From Paraburkholderia sediminicola (GTDB lineage Bacteria > Pseudomonadota > Gammaproteobacteria > Burkholderiales > Burkholderiaceae): DNA of 64,000 nt. Below the pieces are notes generated by a model. It was not told where the DNA came from. It made no database searches and saw nothing but the letters and a program-made list of their open reading frames with translations. Made by a program: the position numbers and the translations under genes. This document shows positions 18,602-26,563 of this stretch, one piece after another. The stretch lies in contig NZ_CADIKC010000018.1 of the NCBI RefSeq assembly GCF_902859805.1, positions 1 to 64,000 of the forward strand. The letters run 5' to 3'. Within the stretch, counting starts at the first letter, position 1. The number at the start of each line of letters is the position of its first letter.

Positions 18602-19340
18602 AAAACCCCGCAACGCGACATCGTCCTTCGTAACTGTTGGCCGGTGAGCCGGCAGATGGCCGGGATGGCGGTGCGAACACCGACGATCCAGCTTCCTGTT
18701 TTCATCCTCGGCTGCACTCTTTTTCGATTAACGGTCCTTTGCCTCGCGCCCTGTTCAGTTCTGCCGCCCCATTGTCTCGAAATTAGCGCGTATTTTTGGC
18801 TTTAGCGCGCTGATTACCGAGGGGGCAGATCATCATAATCGAAAACGGCCGTTCTTTTTTCCGGATGCTCTTATGCGGCTATCCGGCCCGGCTCGGCCAC
18901 TGCGGGCCGCTCTATGGGATTTTCCCCAACGTCTCTCTCAGGCTCTGCCTGTTATTGATATCGACCTCAATGGGTCGCTATTCGAGTCGGCTGGTCTCGC
19001 TCGCACGGTGATTGGCCCCGTCTGCCTTTTGTCCTATCGGGCTGTGCCCCCCGGCGTTCAGGAAACAGCGATTTGACAATTTGCGAGTCAGTATAGGAAC
19101 AGTCTCAAAATAAATCGTTTAAGAATTGTCAAACCGGTTTAAGGATGCGATTGCAGATATACATCGAAACACATAGACACCACAAAAACAACTTTAAAAA
19201 CAATCACTTAAAACAACAATCGGATCAATCGACGTAATGGCGACGTGCGCTGTCGCGTTGCAAAACTTCGCGGCCAGCGTAACATTTAGCGTAGGTTTTT
19301 TTGCAACCAAAGTAGTCCGGAAACCGACATCAGACCCAAG
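18602..19340. other. Intergenic region between signalling operon and integrase
   Basis: No convincing gene. The left part must hold the leftward promoter of the response-regulator operon. From about 19070 the composition becomes A/T-richer and contains the inverted repeat described separately plus a palindrome AAACCGGTTT (19131-19140). This compositional change probably marks the start of the integrase-bearing accessory region. I see no tRNA gene that could serve as attachment site. Confidence 0.5.
19072..19133. repeat. Separated inverted repeat upstream of integrase
   Basis: TTTGACAATT (19072-19081) is repeated in perfect inversion as AATTGTCAAA (19124-19133), centre-to-centre 52 bases, about five helical turns. 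It lies about 210 bases before the integrase start. It may be an operator or a set of integrase/excisionase arm sites; the sequence does not decide between them. Confidence 0.4.
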
Positions 19341-20642
19341 ATGAAGTTCGACGCCAGACGGGCCAAGCTCCTCCAGCCGCAACAACATATAGCGTTCGAC
19401 GACTTCCCCGGCTTACGACTTGAAGCGACGGCGACGCGACGCACCTGGACGTACCGATACCGATCGCCCCTCGACGGTAACATGCGACAAATCAAGCTCG
19501 GGGACTGGCCAGCAATGCCTCTCGCCGCCGCAGTCGTTCAGTGGGAGACAAAACGAGGCATCCGTGATACCGGCGAAGATCCCGCCCTTGCACGACGCCG
19601 GGCCAGGGAGCACGTCGCCGCACCGGACGTCAAACATGGTCTAGGTGCATATACCGTTCGGTGCCTCGTCGCCGATTATCTAGCTGGACACGTCGAGCAC
19701 AACGCTAGCCCTGCAGTGCAGACAAATACTCGATACGCACTTGGCAGCCCCATCGAACCGATTCTGGACAAGCTTCCTGAAAGCGTCACTCGCAAGATGG
19801 CCTTCGACCTGCTGGAAGGGTTGCGAGATCGCCCAACCTATGCGAACCGCATCAAGATGGAACTTGGCGCGGCATGGGACTACGCGCTCGATGCCGGCCG
19901 GCTTCCCGAAAATACCCCAAACTGGTGGCGCCAGATCATGCGCGGACGACTGCGCAGCAAGGGCCGCAGTCGCAACGGTGAGCGTGTCACAGACAAGCGT
20001 GTACTGACTGGTCCCGAGATCACTGCTCTCGTTCCGTGGGTACAGGTGCTTGAAGAGGATGTAGCGGATGCGGTGCAACTCTATCTATGGACAGGACAAC
20101 GCGGCAACGAGATTGTCGCCATGCAGGGCGTCGAGTTGAGCGAAGAGACGGATGGTTTCTGGTGGACCATTCCGAAGGCAAAGACGAAAAACAAGCGCAT
20201 AGAACGCGCGACTGCGCATCGCGTACCGCTCGTCGGTCGGGCTGAGCTGATCGTCCGGCGGCGATGGGCGATTTACGGCGCCGGCCATTTATTTCCTTAC
20301 GCTGCGCCGAAATCGGGACGCCGCCCGGCCAAGTCGCGCAAAGGCATTACTCAAGCGAGTGTCGGGCAGATCATTGCCCGCTGCCAACCCTACTGGAAGG
20401 GAAACAACAAGCTGGTGACTGAACGTCCAATCCCTGTGACGGGATGGACGCCACACGATCTTCGCCGCACCGCGCGCACGATGCTCGGCGCGATGGGATG
20501 TGCGAACGAGGTAGCCGAAGAGATAATTGGACACATCAAGCCGGGCATCGTGGGGGTCTACAACCTTTATACCTACGATGCCGAAAAGCGAGAGTGGCTT
20601 ACGAAGCTGGCCGCCCGCCTTGAGGAACTGGCCGCTTCCTAA
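19341..20642 (+). CDS. Tyrosine-type site-specific integrase
   Basis: 433 residues of the prophage/island integrase family. The N-terminal DUF4102-like DNA-binding part (1-90) is followed by an SAM-like core-binding region (about 100-205) and a catalytic domain with Arg254 (TGQRGNEI), the HxxR box TPHDLRRTARTML (His372, Arg375), a late GHIKPG histidine (about 398) and a catalytic Tyr in GVYNLYTYD (about 407-412). All catalytic positions are present, so the enzyme could be active. It overlaps the convergent AlpA-like gene by 44 bases at its 3' end. It marks an integrated island, but no flanking tRNA is visible here. Confidence 0.9.
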   Translation: MKFDARRAKLLQPQQHIAFDDFPGLRLEATATRRTWTYRYRSPLDGNMRQIKLGDWPAMPLAAAVVQWETKRGIRDTGEDPALARRRAREHVAAPDVKHGLGAYTVRCLVADYLAGHVEHNASPAVQTNTRYALGSPIEPILDKLPESVTRKMAFDLLEGLRDRPTYANRIKMELGAAWDYALDAGRLPENTPNWWRQIMRGRLRSKGRSRNGERVTDKRVLTGPEITALVPWVQVLEEDVADAVQLYLWTGQRGNEIVAMQGVELSEETDGFWWTIPKAKTKNKRIERATAHRVPLVGRAELIVRRRWAIYGAGHLFPYAAPKSGRRPAKSRKGITQASVGQIIARCQPYWKGNNKLVTERPIPVTGWTPHDLRRTARTMLGAMGCANEVAEEIIGHIKPGIVGVYNLYTYDAEKREWLTKLAARLEELAAS

Positions 20643-20844
20643 CGCCTGTATTCTCTGGCGGCAGGAGATCGGCAATCGGACGCGCGTCAGCCCACTCCTG
20701 AACCTCGCGCGCAAGCCACCCTACCCTCCGGCCCGACAGTAGCCGCGGTTCGGGAAACGTTTTCTCGCGCACCAGTTTCTGTACGGTCGTCGGCGACAGT
20801 GAGAGCGCCTCTGCCACCTCTTTCAGAGAAAAACAAATTTTCAT
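20599..20844 (-). CDS. AlpA-family helix-turn-helix regulator / excisionase-like
   Basis: 81 residues. A MerR-like winged helix-turn-helix covers about 5-55: ICFSLKEVAEALSLSPTTVQKLV, shortened to its SLKEVAEALSLSPTTV core, then EKTFPEPRLLSGRRVGWLA, the usual AlpA signature. AlpA proteins activate integrase/excision genes of cryptic prophages. It reads toward the integrase and overlaps its 3' end by 44 bases. AGGTGA at a good distance precedes the ATG. The C-terminal tail (PPENTGVRKR) is disordered-looking and encoded by the overlap. Confidence 0.75.
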   Translation of the reverse strand: MKICFSLKEVAEALSLSPTTVQKLVREKTFPEPRLLSGRRVGWLAREVQEWADARPIADLLPPENTGVRKRPVPQGGRPAS

Positions 20845-21285
20845 TGCGACTTCACCTTTCGTACGTTATGCGTCCTCCCCATCCCCGTTGCGCCGTTTAG
20901 ATGAGGAACAACCGGCGAATTGATGAGGTATCGATAACACCTCACACGTGCCGCGGTGGGAGAGCGCACGTCTAAATCTAATGGGCAACCTCGAACGCCG
21001 CAAATACGCTCCCAGGAATAAAATTGCGTTCATTGGTATATCGATCGGACGTAGGCTTTCCTCAGAGTTCCGCGGTAGTCCTTTACCAAATGAGGCTGAG
21101 ACGAAAATCATCGTCATCCTGCGCCTTCAAGCACGATTCTTTCCATTTCAGGTTCAATGGATATCTAGCCCACGCAGCGCGTCAGGGGTATGAACTCCCG
21201 TTCCCCACTTAACATGCCGTGCGTTGCGTGCGCAGATCGATATCTGCGGGTCCTAAACCGCCGATGCCACTTTGGAGAATCGGAC
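20845..21285. other. Intergenic stretch downstream of the AlpA-like gene
   Basis: Only short frames without ribosome sites or family resemblance are seen on both strands. It must contain the promoter of the AlpA-like gene (leftward) and the ribosome binding site of the broken rhomboid gene (GGAGAA at 21274-21279). Confidence 0.4.
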
Positions 21286-22043
21286 ATGTCGCAACCCGGT
21301 GTTTCATTCGCCCCATCGCGAGCCGCGGGTTCGTCCGTCGACCAGTTCAAGGTTCGGGTCGTGCTGCTCGCCGTCTTTGTCGGCTCCATTTGGGCGACGT
21401 TCTTCCTGTCGGTTTCAATGCCTTTCCTGCATCTGAATCGGCATGACGTTGTCCCGCGCACGCTGAGCGGCCTGAAGGGCATCCTGTTGCGCCGTGGCTG
21501 CACGCCGGGCTGTGGCACATCACCGCCAACACAGGCGGGCTGCTGGTGCTCGGCTGGCTCACGATGTGGCCGCGCATTGCGAATTTCTGGCAGGCGACCG
21601 CCGGCGCCATCCTCGGCGCGGGATTGTGTGCACGGCTGCTGGGCGCACCATATTCTGTGCACATCGGCGCGAGCGGCGTAGTGTTCGGATACGCAGGGTA
21701 TCTCGTCGCACGCGGTGTTTGCACGCGCGGCATCATCTCGATTCTCGTCGCCCTATTCGTGGCCAGTAGCTACGAACTGAGTATGCTGCTTGGCGCGCTG
21801 CCCCTCTACCCGGGCGTATCGTGGCCAAGCCATCTTGGTGGCGCGATTGGCGGCATCATCGCCGCGCGACTGTCGCGACAAAGCCTGCGTCCCCAGCGAC
21901 CACCAGTCAGTATCTTCGCGTGGACGACGATCGTCGTCATCGCGAAGCAGATGAAAAGCACCGCATTGACTGGTAAGTTCAGATGGCTGAAGTTCGGCCG
22001 TAGCCGACGTTGGGCTTCCATCGGATCGCAACTGAGCGAATGA
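21286..22043 (+). pseudogene. Frameshifted rhomboid intramembrane protease
   Basis: Frame 1 from ATG 21286 (GGAGAA upstream) encodes an N terminus with one TM helix and ends its homology at LSGLKGIL near 21487. The family continuation APWLHAGLWHITANTGGLLVLGW is in the next frame from about 21491, followed by WPRIANFWQATAGAILG, the nucleophile motif HIGASGVVFGY and the late histidine SHLGGAIGG. One missing base around 21487-21491 (expected CTGTTCGCG, present CTGTTGCG) explains the break. The last ~50 codons to 22043 do not look rhomboid-like, so the 3' end may also be rearranged. All catalytic residues survive, so a sequencing error is possible. Confidence 0.75.
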
Positions 22044-22222
22044 CTGCTCTCCTAGCATCAATCGCAAGATGTTGCCAGATTGATCCCAGAGTTGAGCGGT
22101 GCGATGCAGTGACGCGCGTTTCTTCTTAATCGCTTGCTCGTCCTTCGCGAATAATCTTGTAAGCGTTTCCGCCCCATAGTTCAGGGGGTGGAATGACAGG
22201 TGCAAGGCCTGTCAGATATGGA

Positions 22223-22251
22223 TTGCTACCATTGCTGTAGCAAATCTGTAG
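22223..22251 (+). repeat. Imperfect direct repeat, copy 1
   Basis: TTGCTACCATTGCTGTAGC followed by AAATCTGTA. It matches 23143-23171 at all but a few positions, in the same orientation. The pair brackets the 2-TM hypothetical gene and could be attachment-type or target-duplication sequence. Confidence 0.55.
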
Positions 22252-22334
22252 CCCGCGATATTTGCTCTGTTAGAGCATCAGCTGACTATTGCGTAGTCGC
22301 AGCTTTTGCGCTCACACTCCCGCGCAGCAAGTGC

Positions 22335-22886
22335 TCAGGGATGATTCCGGTTCGGCCCATTTAGACAGGTCGTCTGCTTATCGACTGTATTGGCACGCGG
22401 AGTATTCCCAACTTCGCGTTGAGTGCGGACTTGTCCTGCGATCTTTTCTTTGGTTGCCGGTGGAGGCAATCCGAGTCCGCCTGGAGCCAACGCTTTATCC
22501 ATCATAGGGGGCGATGGTCCCAGCCCGCCCGGTGCCAATCGGCGCGCATTTGATACATCTTGAGGATTCACAGCGCCCGTTGAACTCAATCCGCTGCTTG
22601 AGGTTAGTTCTTTTTCAGCCCCGTCGGCAGCCGGAATCGCTGGGTCAAGAAATCTATTCTTTAAAGAATAAACTGAATTAACAAATACAATAAAAAAGGC
22701 AAATGAGACCGCAAGAATTAATAGCCCAGTGACAGAAGACTTGACGGAAATCTTTCCAACTTCCAGATCAACGCTGCCACCTTGGGATCCCATATCCTTC
22801 GAAGATGCGGCCGATGCTAGCTTGTAAGCAGCAACCAGTTGTACCGCCGATAGAAGCACACCAGAAACAGTTGTGGTGACAACCAT
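22335..22886 (-). CDS. Hypothetical two-TM membrane protein with Pro/Gly-rich tail
   Basis: About 183 residues. Two hydrophobic helices (about 1-24 and 54-76) flank a short Gly/Ser-rich loop; the C-terminal 90 residues are disordered-looking with a duplicated APGGLGPSPP / APGGLGLPPP unit. The family is not recognised. The start is either ATG 22886 or an in-frame TTG at 22895 that sits closer to an AAGG site. Base composition is lower in GC than neighbouring genes, particularly at 22620-22960, suggesting recent acquisition. It is alone on the minus strand and lies between the two copies of a direct repeat. Confidence 0.5.
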   Translation of the reverse strand: MVVTTTVSGVLLSAVQLVAAYKLASAASSKDMGSQGGSVDLEVGKISVKSSVTGLLILAVSFAFFIVFVNSVYSLKNRFLDPAIPAADGAEKELTSSSGLSSTGAVNPQDVSNARRLAPGGLGPSPPMMDKALAPGGLGLPPPATKEKIAGQVRTQREVGNTPRANTVDKQTTCLNGPNRNHP

Positions 22887-23142
22887 CCAAAGCAATACCT
22901 TATCTAGTGTTTCATGACTGGCTTGTCAAAAAAACGATTTCGCAGAAAAAATAATAATGGTGGCGATCCTGAGGGAGACTCAATCTCCGCCGTTGCGAGT
23001 TATATGCATTTATCAGGAGAATCGCCCCGGAACGCCAACGGCCCCGAAGACCGTTATGCGGACCAAACTAGTTGCCAAGCATTATTGGAATGGACGTAGG
23101 TTCAAAGAGTGAACGGCCCAGGGCTGATTTTTTTGAAATGGG

Positions 23143-23171
23143 TTGCGACCACTGCTGTAGGAAATCTGTAT
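23143..23171 (+). repeat. Imperfect direct repeat, copy 2
   Basis: TTGCGACCACTGCTGTAGG followed by AAATCTGTA, the partner of 22223-22251. The spacing between copies is 920 bases and the intervening DNA carries one gene. Confidence 0.55.
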
Positions 23172-23190
23172 CACACATGTCGGGTGACAC

Positions 23191-23250
23191 AGAAAGTGAA
23201 AACTGTGCCAGGTAAGTGAAAAACTGCTGACACGGTTAGTGAAAAATTCC
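23191..23250. repeat. Triple AGTGAAAA repeat, IS21-type end remnant
   Basis: AGTGAAAA recurs at 23195-23202, 23215-23222 and 23238-23245, with CTGCTGACAC between the last two. Multiple short repeats of this type, TTTTTCACT on the complement, are known at the termini of IS21-family elements. No transposase remains. The assignment is by pattern only. Confidence 0.4.
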
Positions 23251-23312
23251 GGCGGCGGACCTTATGCGTGTAGTGGGATGCGGAGGTCGGGTACGGCAAA
23301 GTCCTGTTCAGT

Positions 23313-23427
23313 CTAGACAGCCGTCAGGCCGCCATCGGCCGGCAGGTCGATGCCGGCGACGTAGCTGCTCTGATCGGAGGCGAGGAATAAAGCTGCGGAG
23401 GCGATCTCCTCGGGGCGCGCCAAGCTT
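23313..23427 (-). pseudogene. C-terminal stub of an SDR oxidoreductase
   Basis: On the minus strand this encodes LARPEEIASAALFLASDQSS, then YVAGIDLPADGGLTAV and a TAG stop. That is the C-terminal end of a short-chain dehydrogenase and matches the same region of the intact SDR at 25691-26437 at most positions. Upstream of about 23427 the frame hits a stop and the homology ends, so only about 37 codons remain. It sits just downstream of the IS21-like repeats. Confidence 0.75.
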
Positions 23428-23504
23428 CAACGCGAAGGCATTGACTGCATAGTCGGCCGCGGCCTGCTGCTTTGCGCCAGCCTAACCGAAATCGCAAGAC
23501 GCCC

Positions 23505-24092
23505 TCACGCCGGCCATGACTTTAGCGCCAGTTTCACCATCCGATGAAGATCATCCCGGCTCGCCCCCGATTGCGCTTCCACCGCCATGCCCCATGCAAT
23601 CGTGAAGACATACCTGGCAAGGTCGTCCGGATCGGCATCGGCAGGGAGTGCGCCGCTGGATTTGAACCGCTTAAACCGCTTTCGCAACTCGATCCGGCTC
23701 GCCTTCCTTAGTTCGGCCAGGTCATGCCGGACAGAGCCTTCCGTTTCGTCGGAACAGGGCAAGCTGCAGTTCAGCACGAGACATCCGGGAGGATGTTGTT
23801 TTGACGTATAGGAGTCGGCCAGCCCGTAAAGCACCCGCTCCGCAACGGCCAAAGGCGTCGCCTGGTTGAGGGCCTCCGAAAAGAAATTAAGCTGCTGCCC
23901 ACATTGGTAGCGGTCAACCACCTGTTTGAAAAGCGCTTCTTTACTCTTGAAGGCGAAATAGAAGCTCGGCGGCGTGATCCCGATGGCTCCCGTCAAGTCT
24001 GAGAGCGACGTTCCCTCGTATCCCTTGCGCCAAAACAATTCACCCGCAGTATCTAGCGCCTTCTCGATATCAAATTCGCGTGGCCGTCCCAT
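23505..24092 (-). CDS. TetR/AcrR-family transcriptional regulator
   Basis: 195 residues. The N-terminal HTH (about 8-55) reads FDIEKALDTAGELFWRKGYE then GTSLSDLTGAIGITPPSFYFAFKSKEALF in the usual TetR order; the C-terminal ligand domain contains a Cys-rich LVLNCSLPC. It resembles regulators of the NemR/AcuR sort that control SDR and cupin genes. It is divergent from the cupin gene, and two TATAGCG-type palindromes lie in the shared 220-base interval, so autorepression and control of the cupin operon are likely. Confidence 0.88.
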   Translation of the reverse strand: MGRPREFDIEKALDTAGELFWRKGYEGTSLSDLTGAIGITPPSFYFAFKSKEALFKQVVDRYQCGQQLNFFSEALNQATPLAVAERVLYGLADSYTSKQHPPGCLVLNCSLPCSDETEGSVRHDLAELRKASRIELRKRFKRFKSSGALPADADPDDLARYVFTIAWGMAVEAQSGASRDDLHRMVKLALKSWPA

Positions 24093-24185
24093 CGAATTCC
24101 GTCTAACTCCCTCGTTGTGCTGTAAGCGGCGGCTCTCGTCACTCCAATTAGCGCCATGACGCTAGGCGTGCTCCGCGAGCGATTG

Positions 24186-24245
24186 TATAGCGACTAGTAT
24201 AAAACTCTTGACCCTTCCCGTCCAGATAGTATAGCGTCCGCTATA
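24186..24245 (+). promoter_or_regulatory. Promoter with two TetR-type operators (cupin operon)
   Basis: A perfect palindrome TATAGCG-TC-CGCTATA lies at 24230-24245 and a degenerate copy TATAGCG-AC-TAGTATA at 24186-24201. Between and over them is a plausible sigma-70 promoter, TTGACC (24208-24213), 16 bases, TATAGC (24230-24235), so the perfect operator covers the -10 region. This fits repression by the divergent TetR protein. Confidence 0.6.
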
Positions 24246-24312
24246 GAACGTCGTGTCGCCGTCTGAGCAGGCGGCGCGTCGCTGCAAAAACTTCCGAAGG
24301 GGACTATGCAAA

Positions 24313-24855
24313 ATGAAAATACGCAGAATAGTGACCGCCGAAAGAAAGTCGGGCGTTGCAGTCCAGGTGAGTGAATTGTTCGACACGACCGCGCCGAACC
24401 TTCTTCCGACCAATATCTGGGGGTTCGATCAGCTTCCAAAACTGCCGCTTGCAGCCGAGCAGGTGCTCGGCGAGTACCAGCAAAAGGGGCTTTTCGGCCC
24501 GAAAGGTGCCCTGCGCATCGACGTCCAATCATTGCCTCCGGAGACGGGCAACCAGGCGCCGGACCTTGGACCGCTTCTTGCCATGCTCGACCTCGGGACG
24601 GGCCACAACATGACTCCTGGCAAATCGGGCGGTGGGATGCACCGCACCGACAGCATCGACCTCGTGATCGTGATCAGCGGTGAGGGGGTCATGGCTTACC
24701 CCGACGAAGACGGCCAGTTGATGGAGGTTCACCTCAAGCCGGGTGATGTCATCGTGCAAAACGGTAACTTTCACGAGTGGCGCAACCGCTCCGCCGCGCA
24801 CTTCGTAGTCGTTCTCGTGGTGCTCGGGGCCGAACGCGCGGGGGCCGCGGCATGA
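24313..24855 (+). CDS. Cupin-domain protein
   Basis: About 180 residues from ATG 24313, preceded by AGGGGA. The C-terminal half is a cupin beta-barrel: GGGMHRTDSIDLVIVISGEG (His pair region of motif 1) and LKPGDVIVQNGNFHEWRN (motif 2 with late His). Metal-binding residues appear present. Its stop overlaps the next start (ATGA at 24852), so it is translationally coupled to the duplicated-domain gene. The substrate is unknown; similar cupins accompany SDRs in aromatic or terpene catabolism and detoxification operons. Confidence 0.8.
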   Translation: MKIRRIVTAERKSGVAVQVSELFDTTAPNLLPTNIWGFDQLPKLPLAAEQVLGEYQQKGLFGPKGALRIDVQSLPPETGNQAPDLGPLLAMLDLGTGHNMTPGKSGGGMHRTDSIDLVIVISGEGVMAYPDEDGQLMEVHLKPGDVIVQNGNFHEWRNRSAAHFVVVLVVLGAERAGAAA

Positions 24856-25690
24856 GCGTCCCCGTCCTGGTGTTTGATGGGGTGACAAAGCTCCCTCCAG
24901 AAGCCAACGGTGCCATCGTCATTGGCGGCTCGAACGCCACGATTTACGCGGCCTATTTTTCAGCCAAAGCCGGCGCTCGCGCGCCATTCATCATGACTGC
25001 GGCATCGGTCGAGATGAGGCGGGGGTCCGAGGTCTGCCTTGGGCCGAACAACATGGCATGGCTATGGCGGCAGTTGCGACCGGCACTGCCTGCGCCGGCG
25101 ACGCCGGAGACATGTTCAAGCGCGGCATCATCAGTCGCGTCAACAAGATTGCGGCCAATTGTGGTGTAGAGAGCGGCCAAACCGTCGCACAAGCAGCAGA
25201 GCTTTTGAAAGCCGCGCCTTGGCCTCATGCAGATGTGGAGGCGCCGGCGGTGGCACGCACCTTTATCGACGGCGTCCTCTGCATAGACTCCATCTCTCAG
25301 GGTAACGCCGAAGATGCAGGCTTGGTCGTGGCGAGCGGTAGTCATGGCGGCAGAAGTGCTGCGCCATTTGCGCGATCCTTCAAGCCACGCCTTGTTTTCT
25401 TCAACGATGCCGGTTTCGGCCCCGATCGTTCGGGTGCGGCCTCCCTTCCTATCCTCGATGCGGAGGGTATTGCCGCCGCTACGGTCGCCGCCGATTCGGC
25501 GTGCATCGGTGACGGCCAGTCCACGCTGACACAGGGCATTATCTCGGCCGCGAATGAAACGGCATATCGACTCGGCGCCAGGGTCGGGGATGCGCCCTTA
25601 AATTGGCGCGCACGGTCGCGCAGAGACCTCAGTAACAAGGAACCATCGAACAACCCACCGGCGCTGCACCCCAACGAAGAAGGAAACAAC
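24852..25690 (+). pseudogene. Frameshifted protein with two tandem homologous domains (unknown function)
   Basis: Frame 1 begins MSVPVLVFDGVTKLPPEANG and GAIVIGGSNATIYAAYFSAK, then a frameshift near 24980-24986 (one base missing in CGCGCGCCATT) moves the coding sequence to the frame reading IHHDCGIGRDEAGVRGLPWA. The second half repeats the same pattern: GLVVASGSHGGRSAAPFARS, FFNDAGFGPDRSGAASLPIL, IGDGQSTLTQGIISAANETA. So the ancestral protein had two copies of a ~95-residue unit with (H/N)D(C/A)G(I/F)G and RG/QG-IIS motifs. The second frame has no stop before the SDR start at 25691. I do not recognise a function. A sequencing error at the frameshift is possible. Confidence 0.65.
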
Positions 25691-26437
25691 ATGCCTCAAC
25701 TGAAAAACAAGATTGCCGTAGTCACCGGCGGCACCAGCGGCATCGGCCTCGCGACCGCCAGAAGGTTCGTTGAAGAGGGCGCCCACGTGTTTATCGCCGG
25801 CCGCCGCCAGGCCGAACTCGACAAGGCCGTCGCGGAGATCGGCGCAAACGTCACCGGCGTAAAGACCGACATCTCCAAGCTCGATGACCTCGACCGTCTC
25901 TACGCGACCGTCGCGAAGAAGGGCAAGATCGATGTGATCTTCGCCGGCGCGGCCTTTGTCGAAAAGGCAATGACCCCCGGAGCAACGCCCGAGCATTTCG
26001 AAAAGACCTTCAACACTAACGCACGCGGTACTTATTTCACCGTTCAAAAGGCGCTACCCCACTTGAATGATGGGGCTTCCATCATCCTCGTGGCGTCTGC
26101 CGGCAAGAACAAAGGCATGCCGGGCCGCAGCACTTACAGCGCCAGCAAAGCGGCGATCCGTTCGTTCGCCCGGGCTTGGACAAACGAACTCAAGGATCGG
26201 AAGATCAGGACTAACGTGATAAGCCCCGGCGCCGTTGAAACGCCGATGTTCAACGATCAATACCCCTCGCACGACGCCGCCGCCGAAGCCCGTAAGCAGA
26301 TCACTACGATGACCCCGCTCAACCGACTCGGCCGACCGGAAGAGATCGCCGCCGCGGCGCTGTTTCTTGCCTCGGATGAAAGCAGTTTCGTCGCCGGCAT
26401 CGACCTCGCGGTCGATGGCGGGCTAACGGCTGTCTAA
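25691..26437 (+). CDS. Short-chain dehydrogenase/reductase (SDR)
   Basis: 248 residues of the classical SDR family: cofactor motif TGGTSGIG near the N terminus, NAG equivalent as FAGAAF, catalytic Ser in VASAGKNKG, YSASK active-site Tyr and Lys, and the PGAVETPMF segment. The ATG at 25691 has AAGAAGGAA upstream. It follows the duplicated-domain protein in the same frame without an intervening stop, so a fusion form could also be made. Together with the cupin and divergent TetR it forms a small inducible redox operon. The C-terminal stub at 23313-23427 is a close relative. Confidence 0.9.
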   Translation: MPQLKNKIAVVTGGTSGIGLATARRFVEEGAHVFIAGRRQAELDKAVAEIGANVTGVKTDISKLDDLDRLYATVAKKGKIDVIFAGAAFVEKAMTPGATPEHFEKTFNTNARGTYFTVQKALPHLNDGASIILVASAGKNKGMPGRSTYSASKAAIRSFARAWTNELKDRKIRTNVISPGAVETPMFNDQYPSHDAAAEARKQITTMTPLNRLGRPEEIAAAALFLASDESSFVAGIDLAVDGGLTAV

Positions 26438-26475
26438 ACCTGCCGCCGACTGAACAACAAACAGAAGGAGCCGTT

Positions 26476-26563
26476 ATGGCCGACGAAATCAATCGCTGGA
26501 AAGTCGGCAACGTCAAGATCACGCGCGTGGTCGAGATGGAGGGAGGATTCACGGAACTGAAGT
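26476..26563 (+). pseudogene. N-terminal stub of an MBL-fold metallohydrolase
   Basis: After a strong AGAAGGAG site, an ATG opens MADEINRWKVGNVKITRVVE then MEGGFTELKF, the typical N terminus of a family of MBL-fold hydrolases. Homology ends near 26563 where the antisense 3' end of the RidA gene begins, and a stop follows shortly. It would have been the fourth gene of the cupin operon; a deletion or insertion brought the RidA gene against it. Confidence 0.6.

Noticed and set aside
18611..18613. TTG start for the response regulator
   Set aside because: The ATG at 18601 gives the standard MRIAVLDDD receiver N terminus, and the TTG adds four residues without support.
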